Part shown: in pieces, positions 14,347 through 21,954 of the stretch
Layout: each line of letters begins with the position of its first letter
How positions within the stretch are numbered: the first letter of the stretch is position 1
DNA from: Limnochordia bacterium
GTDB lineage: Bacteria > Bacillota > Limnochordia > DUMW01
Length of the DNA stretch: 34,034 nt
Assembly: GCA_023230925.1 (NCBI GenBank)
Contig: JALNWK010000030.1
Coordinates: 1-34,034 of the forward strand
Reading direction: 5' to 3'
Notes under the pieces: generated by a model
Seen by the model: the letters and a program-made list of their open reading frames with translations, nothing else
The model's database searches: none
What the model was told of the DNA's origin: nothing
Program-made: the position numbers and the translations under genes

Positions 14347-15197
14347 GTACCATCAGAGGGCTTGTCGGGGCTATTATTCTCCTCCGACAGAGTAGCGGAC
14401 TGCCTATACTGTTGGGGACATATTCCGGTTACCTTTTTGAAAACCCGGCTAAAATACGATGGATCCTTGTACCCAACCTTAAACGAGATCTCGTTGATTG
14501 TTTCAGTAGATTCTAGGAGTAAATCTATAGCTTTCTTGACTCGAATGGAAGTCAGGTATTGAATAGGGGTTTGTCCAGTGGCGATCTTGAAGATTCTGCT
14601 AAAATAGACAGGGTTAAGGTGCATTATCTTTGCCATATCTGCTAGGGTGATCTGCTGGTGGTAGTTGCTCATAAGGTATTCGATTACCTGTCCCACTTGG
14701 TCGGTTTGCTTAGGGGCTAGGTTAGTGTGTTGCCAGTAGTCAAGTTCATATAAGATGTTCAGCGCAATACTCCGGCATTTGGCTCTGTGATTGTGCTGAC
14801 CGGACACCCAGTGATGTACTAAACGACGGAATAGGTACTGTAGTTGCTCGAAGTTTCCCGGGCGGCTGAACCGGGGCATATTTAGACAATCCTCTTGCAG
14901 TCTTGTACCATTCATCGTATATATATGAAAACAAAAGGCATAGCAATGCATCGGGTCTTCCTCGGTGGTCCAGGCTGCATGCTCCTCGCCGGGTACAATG
15001 CAGACTAGGTCTCCCCGGCCGACCTTATGGAGTGCCCCTTGGTAGTCAAACCAAGCGGTTCCCTCCAAGAAAATCAGGTAGTTGTACTCATTTAAGGTCC
15101 GTGGGGCTAGGTGCCAGCCGGAGAATAACCGGCAGTCTCGGTCTACTGCGTAGATTACTTCTGGAACGATACCATCAAGCTCGGCCACGTAATGCAC
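14343..15197 (-). CDS. AraC family transcriptional regulator with N-terminal cupin sensor
   Basis: This 284-residue protein has an N-terminal AraC-binding cupin-like domain (YNYLIFLEGTAWFDY, GRGDLVCIVPGEEHAAW). The C-terminal double helix-turn-helix includes ITLADMAKIMHLNPVYFSRIFK and the signature INEISFKVGYKDPSYFSRVFKK. Such regulators sense sugars or aromatic acids and activate nearby genes. The GTG start at 15197 has no convincing ribosome binding site. A strong GAGGAGGAG (about 15246-15254) instead precedes a TTG in another frame, and a one-base correction would extend the protein in a natural way (see findings). Its targets may be the divergent genes at 15664 onward, but an approximately 460-base gap separates them. 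Confidence 0.9.
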   Translation of the reverse strand: MHYVAELDGIVPEVIYAVDRDCRLFSGWHLAPRTLNEYNYLIFLEGTAWFDYQGALHKVGRGDLVCIVPGEEHAAWTTEEDPMHCYAFCFHIYTMNGTRLQEDCLNMPRFSRPGNFEQLQYLFRRLVHHWVSGQHNHRAKCRSIALNILYELDYWQHTNLAPKQTDQVGQVIEYLMSNYHQQITLADMAKIMHLNPVYFSRIFKIATGQTPIQYLTSIRVKKAIDLLLESTETINEISFKVGYKDPSYFSRVFKKVTGICPQQYRQSATLSEENNSPDKPSDGT

Positions 15198-15205
15198 AGA
15201 GGTTT

Positions 15206-15231
15206 CGTATCAGTGTCTTCCGCCTGATACG
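15206..15231. repeat. Inverted repeat just upstream of the AraC gene
   Basis: CGTATCAG (15206-15213) and CTGATACG (15224-15231) are perfect 8-base inverted arms with a 10-base spacer. They are centred 21 bases upstream of the annotated GTG start. They could be an operator for a dimeric regulator or a leader hairpin between the strong Shine-Dalgarno sequence at about 15246-15254 and the coding region. Confidence 0.45.
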
Positions 15232-15354
15232 GCAACTCTGCTTTCTCCTCCTCTGGATAGAACTGGAACAGTGAATTGCACTTTAGTTACCTTATTGGAT
15301 CAATATCGATTGCTAAGGACACATAATCATATGAGCTATGTTAAGTACTTCGTC

Positions 15355-15561
15355 TTATTCAGATGGTTCCCTCCTTGGTTCGGTGTTCTCCCAAGGGGAT
15401 CCGGTAGGTGATTGAGGACGGATGGTGTTGATGTAGACGAGCGGCTCCACGTACTCCGTTAGATTACGGCTGGTCTTGTCGGGATTAGCCCGAACAATCA
15501 TGTTGAGCCTTTGGTTACTTAGAACCTTAGGAGTCGTTATAGGTTGCAGGAGGGAGAGACA
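15355..15561 (-). pseudogene. Possible C-terminal remnant of an unidentified gene
   Basis: The approximately 460-base gap between the AraC gene and the next gene contains a 68-codon open frame on the minus strand with a protein-like composition, for example MIVRANPDKTSRNLTEYVEP and VYINTIRPQ. It ends in a hydrophilic tail and a TAA at 15355. No start codon with a ribosome binding site is seen; a stop immediately precedes the frame. I do not recognise the family. It may be the tail of a decayed gene, or chance. The rest of the gap shows no gene. Confidence 0.25.
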
Positions 15562-15663
15562 TCACACCAAATAGCAGCTGGCCTAGCTTTATTCCAAGTT
15601 CTGGGGAGTTAGCGATGCTTGCCTAATGCACATAGTTTTGGTAGGATGTAGACAGATTCACAA

Positions 15664-16668
15664 ATGGGCTACTCAGAAAGGAACCAGATCCCATTGAGTA
15701 ATCTACAATTGCGGAAGTCATTTGCAAAGCTACTGAGACGTAGGCGGAAAGTACGTCCGGGATGGCTTTTGGCGATATATGGTGATGAATGGCAGTCGGG
15801 GTGGGCATTTTGTCACAGTGATACGGCTGTCGATGTTGAAACAGGAAATGGCCCCGCGCTAGATGCCCGCACTATTCCTCCCGAGAAGATGACTTCCCAA
15901 GTAGATTCCTTACTGAATGAGATTCAGCGACGTCTCGATAATGAGCAACCCCAGTTTATCGGCCTTTGCATGCCGGATAGTTCCCGCCGTGTTTTTCAAC
16001 GTAGGCTAGCTCAAGTTTGGCCAGAAGCAGAGACTATCTCAATAAGTGATGCGGAACGGTTGATCGATCCTGGGGAGTTTCCCGTAGGGGTTGTGTTATA
16101 CGCTGATTTACGGGCATTTGCAGTTGGCAGACGACTTGATGGTTACACTTGGATTTCTGGGGATTGGCCTGTTCCGCTAGGTAGCGGGGGCTCCTTATAT
16201 GAACTGGCTTTACTGACTATTGGTAGTGTGCTGGAGATCAGAGATGGTCGCCAAAAACCATCGATGCTGCGTGGTTCATTACTAGAGGTGTTGGGATTTC
16301 AGGACTTTGACGGATTGTTGATGTGGCTTTATACCGGGGCAAAGCAAGAACCCGATCGTTTAGTTAAGATTGTGGATCTTCTCTCGGGTGCAGCGGCCAG
16401 CGGTGACCCCTTGGCAGTCAGGCTAGTTAATGTAGTAGGTAATAGTTTGGGTGCCTGTGTTACCGCTTGCCTTGAGCAGTTGGGGCTAACTCAGGATGAG
16501 ACTGTGGTTCGGGTAGGAGGGCGGGTATTGCAACTGCATCGTATTGTGCCTGCCATTATGAATCGAGTTCAATATGCCAATGAGAACGTAGTTTTCCAGT
16601 CTGTAGAGTTTACTCAGACCGGGAGACAGACACTTAGTGCGTTGCAGATCAAGATCAATGAGGAATAA
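15664..16668 (+). CDS. Degenerate BadF/BadG/BcrA/BcrD-like (ASKHA-fold) protein
   Basis: This 334-residue protein has the C-terminal half of the BadF/BadG ATPase or N-acetylglucosamine-kinase-like family. The segment GDWPVPLGSGGSLYELAL (about 166-183), followed by EIRDGRQKPSML, LLEVLGFQDFDGLLMWLYT and GDPLAVRLVN, matches the family's GDEGSG-helix-'DGR' layout. The ATP-site motifs are altered: the N-terminal phosphate loop, normally D-G-G-T, reads YGDEWQSGW (39-47), and GDEGSG reads PLGSGG (171-176). It is therefore probably not an active kinase. The start is uncertain: the ATG at 15664 lacks a ribosome binding site, while a TTG at 15694 follows AGAAAGGAA. It stands upstream of and co-directional with the ABC exporter and DUF1854 genes. 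Function unknown. Confidence 0.6.
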   Translation: MGYSERNQIPLSNLQLRKSFAKLLRRRRKVRPGWLLAIYGDEWQSGWAFCHSDTAVDVETGNGPALDARTIPPEKMTSQVDSLLNEIQRRLDNEQPQFIGLCMPDSSRRVFQRRLAQVWPEAETISISDAERLIDPGEFPVGVVLYADLRAFAVGRRLDGYTWISGDWPVPLGSGGSLYELALLTIGSVLEIRDGRQKPSMLRGSLLEVLGFQDFDGLLMWLYTGAKQEPDRLVKIVDLLSGAAASGDPLAVRLVNVVGNSLGACVTACLEQLGLTQDETVVRVGGRVLQLHRIVPAIMNRVQYANENVVFQSVEFTQTGRQTLSALQIKINEE

Positions 16669-16780
16669 GTAGCACATTTACGCATCTTTTGAGTATTGGA
16701 TGACCTACAAATGTCTAAGCCGCTAGAGAAGTACCGCTTCCTTGTTAATACTCCTTTTTCCAAATCAAGAACCAGATGTG

Positions 16781-19033
16781 ATGGAGGGATTGGACTTGGA
16801 GAGTCCATTACGGGATCTGGATAATGCTTGGCGCTATTCATCTGAGCAATTGCGGGAGGTTGTTATAGAGAAATTCGGCCATCTATTTCATCCGGATGAA
16901 GAGATTGTGTACATCGCTGGGACAGATCTGGATCTGACAGGCAATTATAATACGGGACTAATCATTCTTACTGAGCAGCGTCTTTTGGCTATTTACCCAC
17001 ATGATGACAAGATGCAAGAAGCCGCTAATCTCTGCAGCATCGAGACTGCAGAGATTGAACATCATGTAGGAAATGGCATTTTGTTTTTGCAGTTTGCGGA
17101 CAAGAGGCAAATGTTTGCTCGCTTTTCGTTGAGCGCCCTTGATGGGTTCATGGAGCTTACCGATTTGTTGAATGAACGGAGCGCCACCCCCCAAAGTTTA
17201 TCCCAGAGTAAACCAAAAAAGGTCCGCGTGGATCGCTGTTCTATCTGTGGGACGGTGAAAAGAAGGGGTGTCTGCCCAAACTGTTTAGATAAGGGCCGTC
17301 TTGTACGGAGGTTGCTGCGCTACCTAAAGCCGTACATTCCCCAGGCGCTCATCTCCTTTATTCTGTTGGTTGCCGGGGGGATTTTATCCATGGCTCCTCC
17401 CTATCTTACAGGAAGACTTGTTGACGAGGTGCTCATTGTCGAGGACTTAGTGATGCTAAGGACCCTTGTGTTGGTTTTGGCCTTGGTGCATGTGACCAAC
17501 GCGATCATTAGTGGTGTCTACTCATATATTATTACCTGGTTGGGACAATCGGTAGTACGGGACTTGCGCAGTGAGGTATATCGGCATCTGCAGTTTCTTG
17601 GACTCAAATTCTACGACACGGTTCGCACCGGATCAATCATGTCAAGAACTACCAGCGATACGCAGAATCTTCAGCGCTTTATCGTTCAAAGCGTGCAGCA
17701 GGTTGTTTTTAATGCGATCATGGTTGTGGGTGTTGGTTTCATTCTGTTTAAGTACAACTGGCAACTAGCATTGATTACCCTTTTACCAATGCCACTACTT
17801 ATTCTAGCCTCTAACCTATTTGCTAGGAAGATTCGCAAGGTGTATCGGCGCATCTGGGTACGACGGGCCTTGATGAACTCTGTCTTGGCTGATGCGATTC
17901 CTGGGGTGAAGATAGTCAAATCCTTTGTGCAAGAAGACAAGGAGATTGCTAAGTTTGACCATCGTAGTAATGAGCTTTTCGAACGACACGTCGAGGCAGC
18001 ACGGTTTCGAAGTCTTTTCTCACCGTTACTAGGATTAGCCACTTCCCTTGGCACCCTAATGATCTGGGGCTATGGAGGCTTCTTGGTAATTTCCACCGGC
18101 AAACTGACTGTCGGGGGTTTAGTTGCTTTTCTGTACTACGTAAACCAGTTCTATAGCCCCTTACGCCAACTGGCGGGCTTTAGTGACGTGGTACAGGAGG
18201 CCGCTACAGCGGCTGAACGAGTATTTGAGATCCTCGATACGGAACCGGAGCGAAGCCCGACAGCCTTAGGACTATGGCTACCTGAACTACAAGGTGAGAT
18301 CCAGTTTAAGGATGTCTACTTTGAGTACGAAGTGGGTGAGCCGGTGCTAGAAGACATTAACCTGCATATTCAACCTGGGGAGATGATTGGGCTTGTAGGC
18401 CCAAGTGGCGGAGGGAAAACCACTTTGGCTAACCTCATCCCCCGGTTATATGACGTTTACGCGGGAGCTATCTATATTGACGGACAGGATATCAGGGAAA
18501 TTGACCTAGGCTGCCTGAGAAGTCACATTGGTCTTGTTCCCCAAGAGGCCACCTTGTTTCACGGAACCATAGCGGATAATATTGCCTATGGAGTACCCGA
18601 TGCCGGTGAAGACGATATTATCTATGCGGCCATCGCGGCAAATGCCCATGACTTCATTATGGACTGTCCTGATGGATATGACACTCAGACCGGCGAGCGG
18701 GGACTGCGACTGTCCGGAGGTCAAAAACAGCGGATCTCCATTGCCCGTGCGATCTTGAAGGACCCGAAAATCCTGATTCTTGACGAGGCAACTTCCGCTG
18801 TGGATACAGAAACGGAAAAACTGATTCAGGAAGCGATTAATCGGTTGGTGTCCAATAGAACTACTATCGCGATTGCCCATCGGCTTTCTACCCTACAAAA
18901 CGCCGATCGAATAGTTGTGGTGGACCAAGGTCGAATCGTCGAAGTAGGAACCCATCAGCAATTGCTGGACCAGGATGGCTTGTTTGCTCGGTTAGTACGC
19001 ATGCAATCAGATATTATCCAGTACAGTGCATAA
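16781..19033 (+). CDS. ABC exporter (fused permease-ATPase) with N-terminal PH-like domain and zinc ribbon
   Basis: The protein is about 750 residues. Residues about 1-135 form a PH-like domain (IVYIAGTDLDLTGNYNTG, LTEQRLLAIYP). Residues about 153-168 hold a CxxC...CxxC zinc ribbon (CSICG, CPNC). A six-helix ABC type-1 exporter domain starts near 185 (LISFILLVAGGILSM). The C-terminal ATPase has Walker A GPSGGGKTT, signature LSGGQKQR, Walker B ILILDEATSAVD and the H-loop AHRLST. It should work as a homodimeric exporter. The DUF1854 gene follows 25 bases later, a pairing I recall from database names linking such transporters with cyanophycin genes in some proteobacteria; none are visible here. 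The ATG at 16781 is preferred to a TTG at 16742, though neither has a strong ribosome binding site. Confidence 0.88.
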   Translation: MEGLDLESPLRDLDNAWRYSSEQLREVVIEKFGHLFHPDEEIVYIAGTDLDLTGNYNTGLIILTEQRLLAIYPHDDKMQEAANLCSIETAEIEHHVGNGILFLQFADKRQMFARFSLSALDGFMELTDLLNERSATPQSLSQSKPKKVRVDRCSICGTVKRRGVCPNCLDKGRLVRRLLRYLKPYIPQALISFILLVAGGILSMAPPYLTGRLVDEVLIVEDLVMLRTLVLVLALVHVTNAIISGVYSYIITWLGQSVVRDLRSEVYRHLQFLGLKFYDTVRTGSIMSRTTSDTQNLQRFIVQSVQQVVFNAIMVVGVGFILFKYNWQLALITLLPMPLLILASNLFARKIRKVYRRIWVRRALMNSVLADAIPGVKIVKSFVQEDKEIAKFDHRSNELFERHVEAARFRSLFSPLLGLATSLGTLMIWGYGGFLVISTGKLTVGGLVAFLYYVNQFYSPLRQLAGFSDVVQEAATAAERVFEILDTEPERSPTALGLWLPELQGEIQFKDVYFEYEVGEPVLEDINLHIQPGEMIGLVGPSGGGKTTLANLIPRLYDVYAGAIYIDGQDIREIDLGCLRSHIGLVPQEATLFHGTIADNIAYGVPDAGEDDIIYAAIAANAHDFIMDCPDGYDTQTGERGLRLSGGQKQRISIARAILKDPKILILDEATSAVDTETEKLIQEAINRLVSNRTTIAIAHRLSTLQNADRIVVVDQGRIVEVGTHQQLLDQDGLFARLVRMQSDIIQYSA

Positions 19034-19058
19034 TGTACAACCAGGGAGGTGCCCAAAT

Positions 19059-19544
19059 ATGGTTGAATGGAAAAAGGTCTTGGAGGATGTACACTTTGAA
19101 AAGAACGCTTTTTTGCAGCTAATTTGCTGGGAAAAGGATCAGAGCTTTGGTCCTGTCATTGTAAAACGTCCATTTCCGCTCAAAGGCCCCCTGGAGCTAG
19201 TTACAGTAGCTTCTGCCGACGGGCAATTCATTGGGTTAATCCATGATTATCGTCGACTAGATGAGCAGTCGGCTGCATTGATAAAAGAGGCTTTGGATCA
19301 GCGGCATTACATGCCTCAGATCCTGAGGATAGTCAGTATCGGTGAAGAAGGTGGGGTTTGGGTATGGAATACTGTTACTAATCGGGGCAAACGGCGCTTT
19401 ATAGTACAAAGCCGCCGAAGGGATGTCACCTGGGTTGCAGATAACCATATCGTTGTGCGGGACGCCGATGGAAACAAGTATGAGATCAGAGATTTGCATA
19501 AGCTAGACGATAAGAGTAAGGATAAAATCGAAATGGAAGTATAG
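19059..19544 (+). CDS. DUF1854 family protein, partner of the ABC exporter
   Basis: This protein of about 161 residues has the DUF1854 C-terminal pattern: a beta-rich VWVWNTVTNRGKRRFIVQSR, then RDVTWVADNHIVVRDADGN and YEIRDLHKLDDKSK. The ATG at 19059 has GGGAGGTG at a good distance; an upstream ATG at 19026 overlapping the ABC gene is less likely. It lies 25 bases after the ABC exporter and is surely co-transcribed with it. DUF1854 proteins are known mainly from this neighbourhood and have no established biochemical role. A cytoplasmic accessory or regulatory subunit of the exporter is inferred from context. Confidence 0.82.
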   Translation: MVEWKKVLEDVHFEKNAFLQLICWEKDQSFGPVIVKRPFPLKGPLELVTVASADGQFIGLIHDYRRLDEQSAALIKEALDQRHYMPQILRIVSIGEEGGVWVWNTVTNRGKRRFIVQSRRRDVTWVADNHIVVRDADGNKYEIRDLHKLDDKSKDKIEMEV

Positions 19545-19628
19545 GGTCTTTATATTATTGCAGGAATCATTAGAATGGGGCATTATAGATAGTGAGTGTT
19601 TGCCAGAAGATGCTGGAGGTAAGAGACA

Positions 19629-20516
19629 ATGGGGAGGAAGGGTACACAAACTAGCTCCTTTGGGACAAGCGGTCGGGAGGGGCACGATTCGTCGAAGTTC
19701 TATGATAGCCGTCTTTACCAGGAGCTTGCTGTTCCGACAAATACATCTGCTTCTGAGGGGTCGGTGCAGCAGGTAAATGTTTTATATACCCAAGATAGCC
19801 GTCAAATGGATGAAATTCCCGATGATAGTATTCATCTAATGGTAACCTCTCCACCATATAACGTGGGGAAAGAGTATGATGAGGACCTATCGTTGGAGGA
19901 GTATAGAGAGCTTCTGCGGGATGTCTTTGCCGAGACATACAGGAAATTAGTACCCGGGGGCAGAGCCTGTGTCAATGTGGCCAATATCGGGAGAAAACCT
20001 TACATGCCCCTGCACTCCTTTATCATTGCTGACATGCTAGACATTGGTTATTTGATGCGGGGTGAGATCATCTGGGATAAGGATGCCAGCTCGGGAACTT
20101 CGTGTGCATGGGGTAGCTGGAAGTCTGCATCTAACCCGACCCTAAGAGATGTTCATGAGTACATCTTGGTTTTTAGCAAGGCTCAGTACAATAGGATCAA
20201 GGAGCATCGGGAAGATACGATTGATAGGGACCAGTTTCTCGAGTACACGAAGAGTATATGGCGGTTTCCCACCGTATCTGCACGACATATCGGGCATCCG
20301 GCGCCCTTTCCGGTGGAGTTGCCCGCCCGGTTAATTCAGCTTTATACTTTTGCAGGGGACGTTGTGCTGGATCCCTTTTGTGGTAGCGGACAAACCTGTA
20401 TTGCAGCTATTGCTGCTGGTCGACACTATATTGGGTATGACATCGAACCCGAATACATAAAGCTGGCCGAGGGGCGTATCGCGGAATACACAAAGTCTGC
20501 GCCAGCAGACTATTGA
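19629..20516 (+). CDS. Orphan site-specific DNA methyltransferase
   Basis: This 295-residue amino-methyltransferase has the motif order IV then I (beta-type). Motif IV TSPPYN lies at 73-78 and is followed by VGKEYDEDLSLEEYRELL. The SAM-binding motif I DPFCGSGQT is near the C-terminus (about 249-257), with AAGRHYIGYDIEPEY after it. The TSPPYN form fits N4-cytosine or N6-adenine methylation. No restriction endonuclease gene is adjacent, so it is probably a solitary methylase with a regulatory or housekeeping role. The N-terminal GREGHDSSKFYDSRLY segment is also seen in chromosomal methylases of this kind. ATG with GGAGGT eight bases upstream. The recognition sequence cannot be deduced. Confidence 0.9.
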   Translation: MGRKGTQTSSFGTSGREGHDSSKFYDSRLYQELAVPTNTSASEGSVQQVNVLYTQDSRQMDEIPDDSIHLMVTSPPYNVGKEYDEDLSLEEYRELLRDVFAETYRKLVPGGRACVNVANIGRKPYMPLHSFIIADMLDIGYLMRGEIIWDKDASSGTSCAWGSWKSASNPTLRDVHEYILVFSKAQYNRIKEHREDTIDRDQFLEYTKSIWRFPTVSARHIGHPAPFPVELPARLIQLYTFAGDVVLDPFCGSGQTCIAAIAAGRHYIGYDIEPEYIKLAEGRIAEYTKSAPADY

Positions 20517-20617
20517 TTTGGCTGAACCAACGCCGAAAGATATGTAGATGCTACAACTGAAGTAGTCTGAGTATAGTATGTGAACCGCGGCTTTAGATGG
20601 CGTAAATAGGCCTTGTA

Positions 20618-20642
20618 GGAAAACCGTCTGAACGGGTTTTCC
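20618..20642. terminator. Hairpin between the methyltransferase and peptidase genes
   Basis: GGAAAACC (20618-20625) and GGTTTTCC (20635-20642) form a perfect 8-bp stem with a 9-base loop. There is no T run after it, so termination is uncertain. The preceding 100 bases of the 157-base gap show no gene or clear promoter. Confidence 0.35.
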
Positions 20643-20674
20643 CAGCAAAATGTCGGTAAGATGGGGAGTGTTTG

Positions 20675-21862
20675 TTGGCTGTGTCTGAAAGCAAAATGCG
20701 TCTTGAACGAATGCGAGGATTAATGGAAGAACGAGGAATAGATCTTGTTGTGGTTACCTATGGGCCCAATCTCTTCTACTTTGCCAACACGGGAATGGAT
20801 GCAAGTTTGTGTGTTAAGAAAGATGAAGCTGAGCCATTGCTTCTGGTAAGAAGAGGTTTGCAAAGAGCTTTGGCGGAGTCTTGTTGGGCAGATATCCGAC
20901 CCTATAGAAGCTACAGTCAGATTCCGCAGCTGCTAGACCTTGGTTCAGGCAAGATCACTCTGGGTCTAGAGCTAGACGTGATGCCGTATCTTGTGGCCAA
21001 GAAGTTTCACCGTATTTTTCCCGACAGTGAGATCGTGGATATCGGCCATGATTTGCGGATGCTCAGATCGATGAAATCCGCAGGGGAAATAGATATTCTA
21101 ACACAAGCTGCTAAGCAAGTACATGGATTGCCCCAATATGCAGTCGAGGTGTTAGGTGAGCAGCCTAACATGACTGAACTCCTGCTATCCGCCAAGATAG
21201 AAGGATACTTGCGATCCAAGGGGCACCAGGGCCTTGTACGTATGCAAGGCTACAATAATGAGGTGGCCTTTGGCACTTGCATATCGGGTGTATCTGCATT
21301 GCGTACCTCCCGAATGGATTCGCCCCATGGTGGGCCAGGTGCATACAATTGTATCGCTTACGGTGCTGGCAAAAAGCAGATTGAGCCGGGAGAGCCGGTC
21401 CTTCTAGACTACTTAGGTGGCTATGAAGGGTATGTTGTGGATCAAAGCCGGCTGATTACCCGGAGTACCCCCAAAGCAGGTGTCGAAGAGGCCTATCAGG
21501 CCATGTTGCATGTACAGGATGTAATTGTAAATGCCCTCAAACCAGGCGTCAAGTGTTCTGAGGTCTACCATCTTGCCTTAAACGAGGTGGCCAAGCTTGG
21601 CTACGCCGACTACTTCATGGGTATTGGGGAGGATCAGGTAAGTTTCGTCGGCCATGGAGTAGGTCTTGAGCTTAACGAGTATCCTGTACTCACCAGTCGA
21701 TTCGAAGCTAGGATCGCAGCAGGTATGGTGATTGCAGTTGAACCGAAAGTGATCCTTCCAGAACTAGGCATTGTCGGTATAGAAAACACGGTCTTGGTGA
21801 CTGATGTTGGCTGTAAGATGATCACTACTGCGTCAGAGGAAATACTCACGGCCAAGGCTTAA
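20675..21862 (+). CDS. M24 family metallopeptidase (Xaa-Pro dipeptidase/aminopeptidase-like)
   Basis: The protein is about 395 residues with a creatinase-like N-terminal domain and a C-terminal pita-bread catalytic domain. The five metal ligands are all traceable: two Asp in LLDYLGGYEGYVVDQSR, His in FVGHGVGLELNE, Glu in VIAVEPKV and Glu in VGIENTVLV. The family hydrolyses X-Pro dipeptides or N-terminal X-Pro bonds using two Mn or Co ions. The second histidine of the usual HExP stretch is Asn (LNEYP), a common variation in distant members. TTG codons at 20672 and 20675 and a GTG at 20681 compete as starts; GGGGAG at 20663-20668 best fits 20675. The stop codon lies within the hairpin at 21850-21870. 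Confidence 0.9.
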   Translation: MAVSESKMRLERMRGLMEERGIDLVVVTYGPNLFYFANTGMDASLCVKKDEAEPLLLVRRGLQRALAESCWADIRPYRSYSQIPQLLDLGSGKITLGLELDVMPYLVAKKFHRIFPDSEIVDIGHDLRMLRSMKSAGEIDILTQAAKQVHGLPQYAVEVLGEQPNMTELLLSAKIEGYLRSKGHQGLVRMQGYNNEVAFGTCISGVSALRTSRMDSPHGGPGAYNCIAYGAGKKQIEPGEPVLLDYLGGYEGYVVDQSRLITRSTPKAGVEEAYQAMLHVQDVIVNALKPGVKCSEVYHLALNEVAKLGYADYFMGIGEDQVSFVGHGVGLELNEYPVLTSRFEARIAAGMVIAVEPKVILPELGIVGIENTVLVTDVGCKMITTASEEILTAKA

Positions 21863-21870
21863 CCTTGGCC
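21850..21870. terminator. Hairpin over the stop codon of the M24 peptidase gene
   Basis: GGCCAAGG (21850-21857) and CCTTGGCC (21863-21870) form a perfect 8-bp stem, and the TAA stop lies in the 5-base loop. It lies between convergent genes and has no T run. It may block readthrough or protect the 3' end. The remaining 84 bases to the mgtE stop show nothing else. Confidence 0.45.
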
Positions 21871-21954
21871 GCCATGGGTTGTGGGATGTTGCGCTAGCTC
21901 TTTCAGCTTAGGCTAGTTGGTCTGTCGTATTCGATGTCTACTGCCTCGAAGGAA

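Noticed and set aside
15198..15663. Complete gene in the gap between the AraC and BadF-like genes
   Set aside because: Only one short open frame without a start signal is present, so it is listed as a low-confidence remnant.
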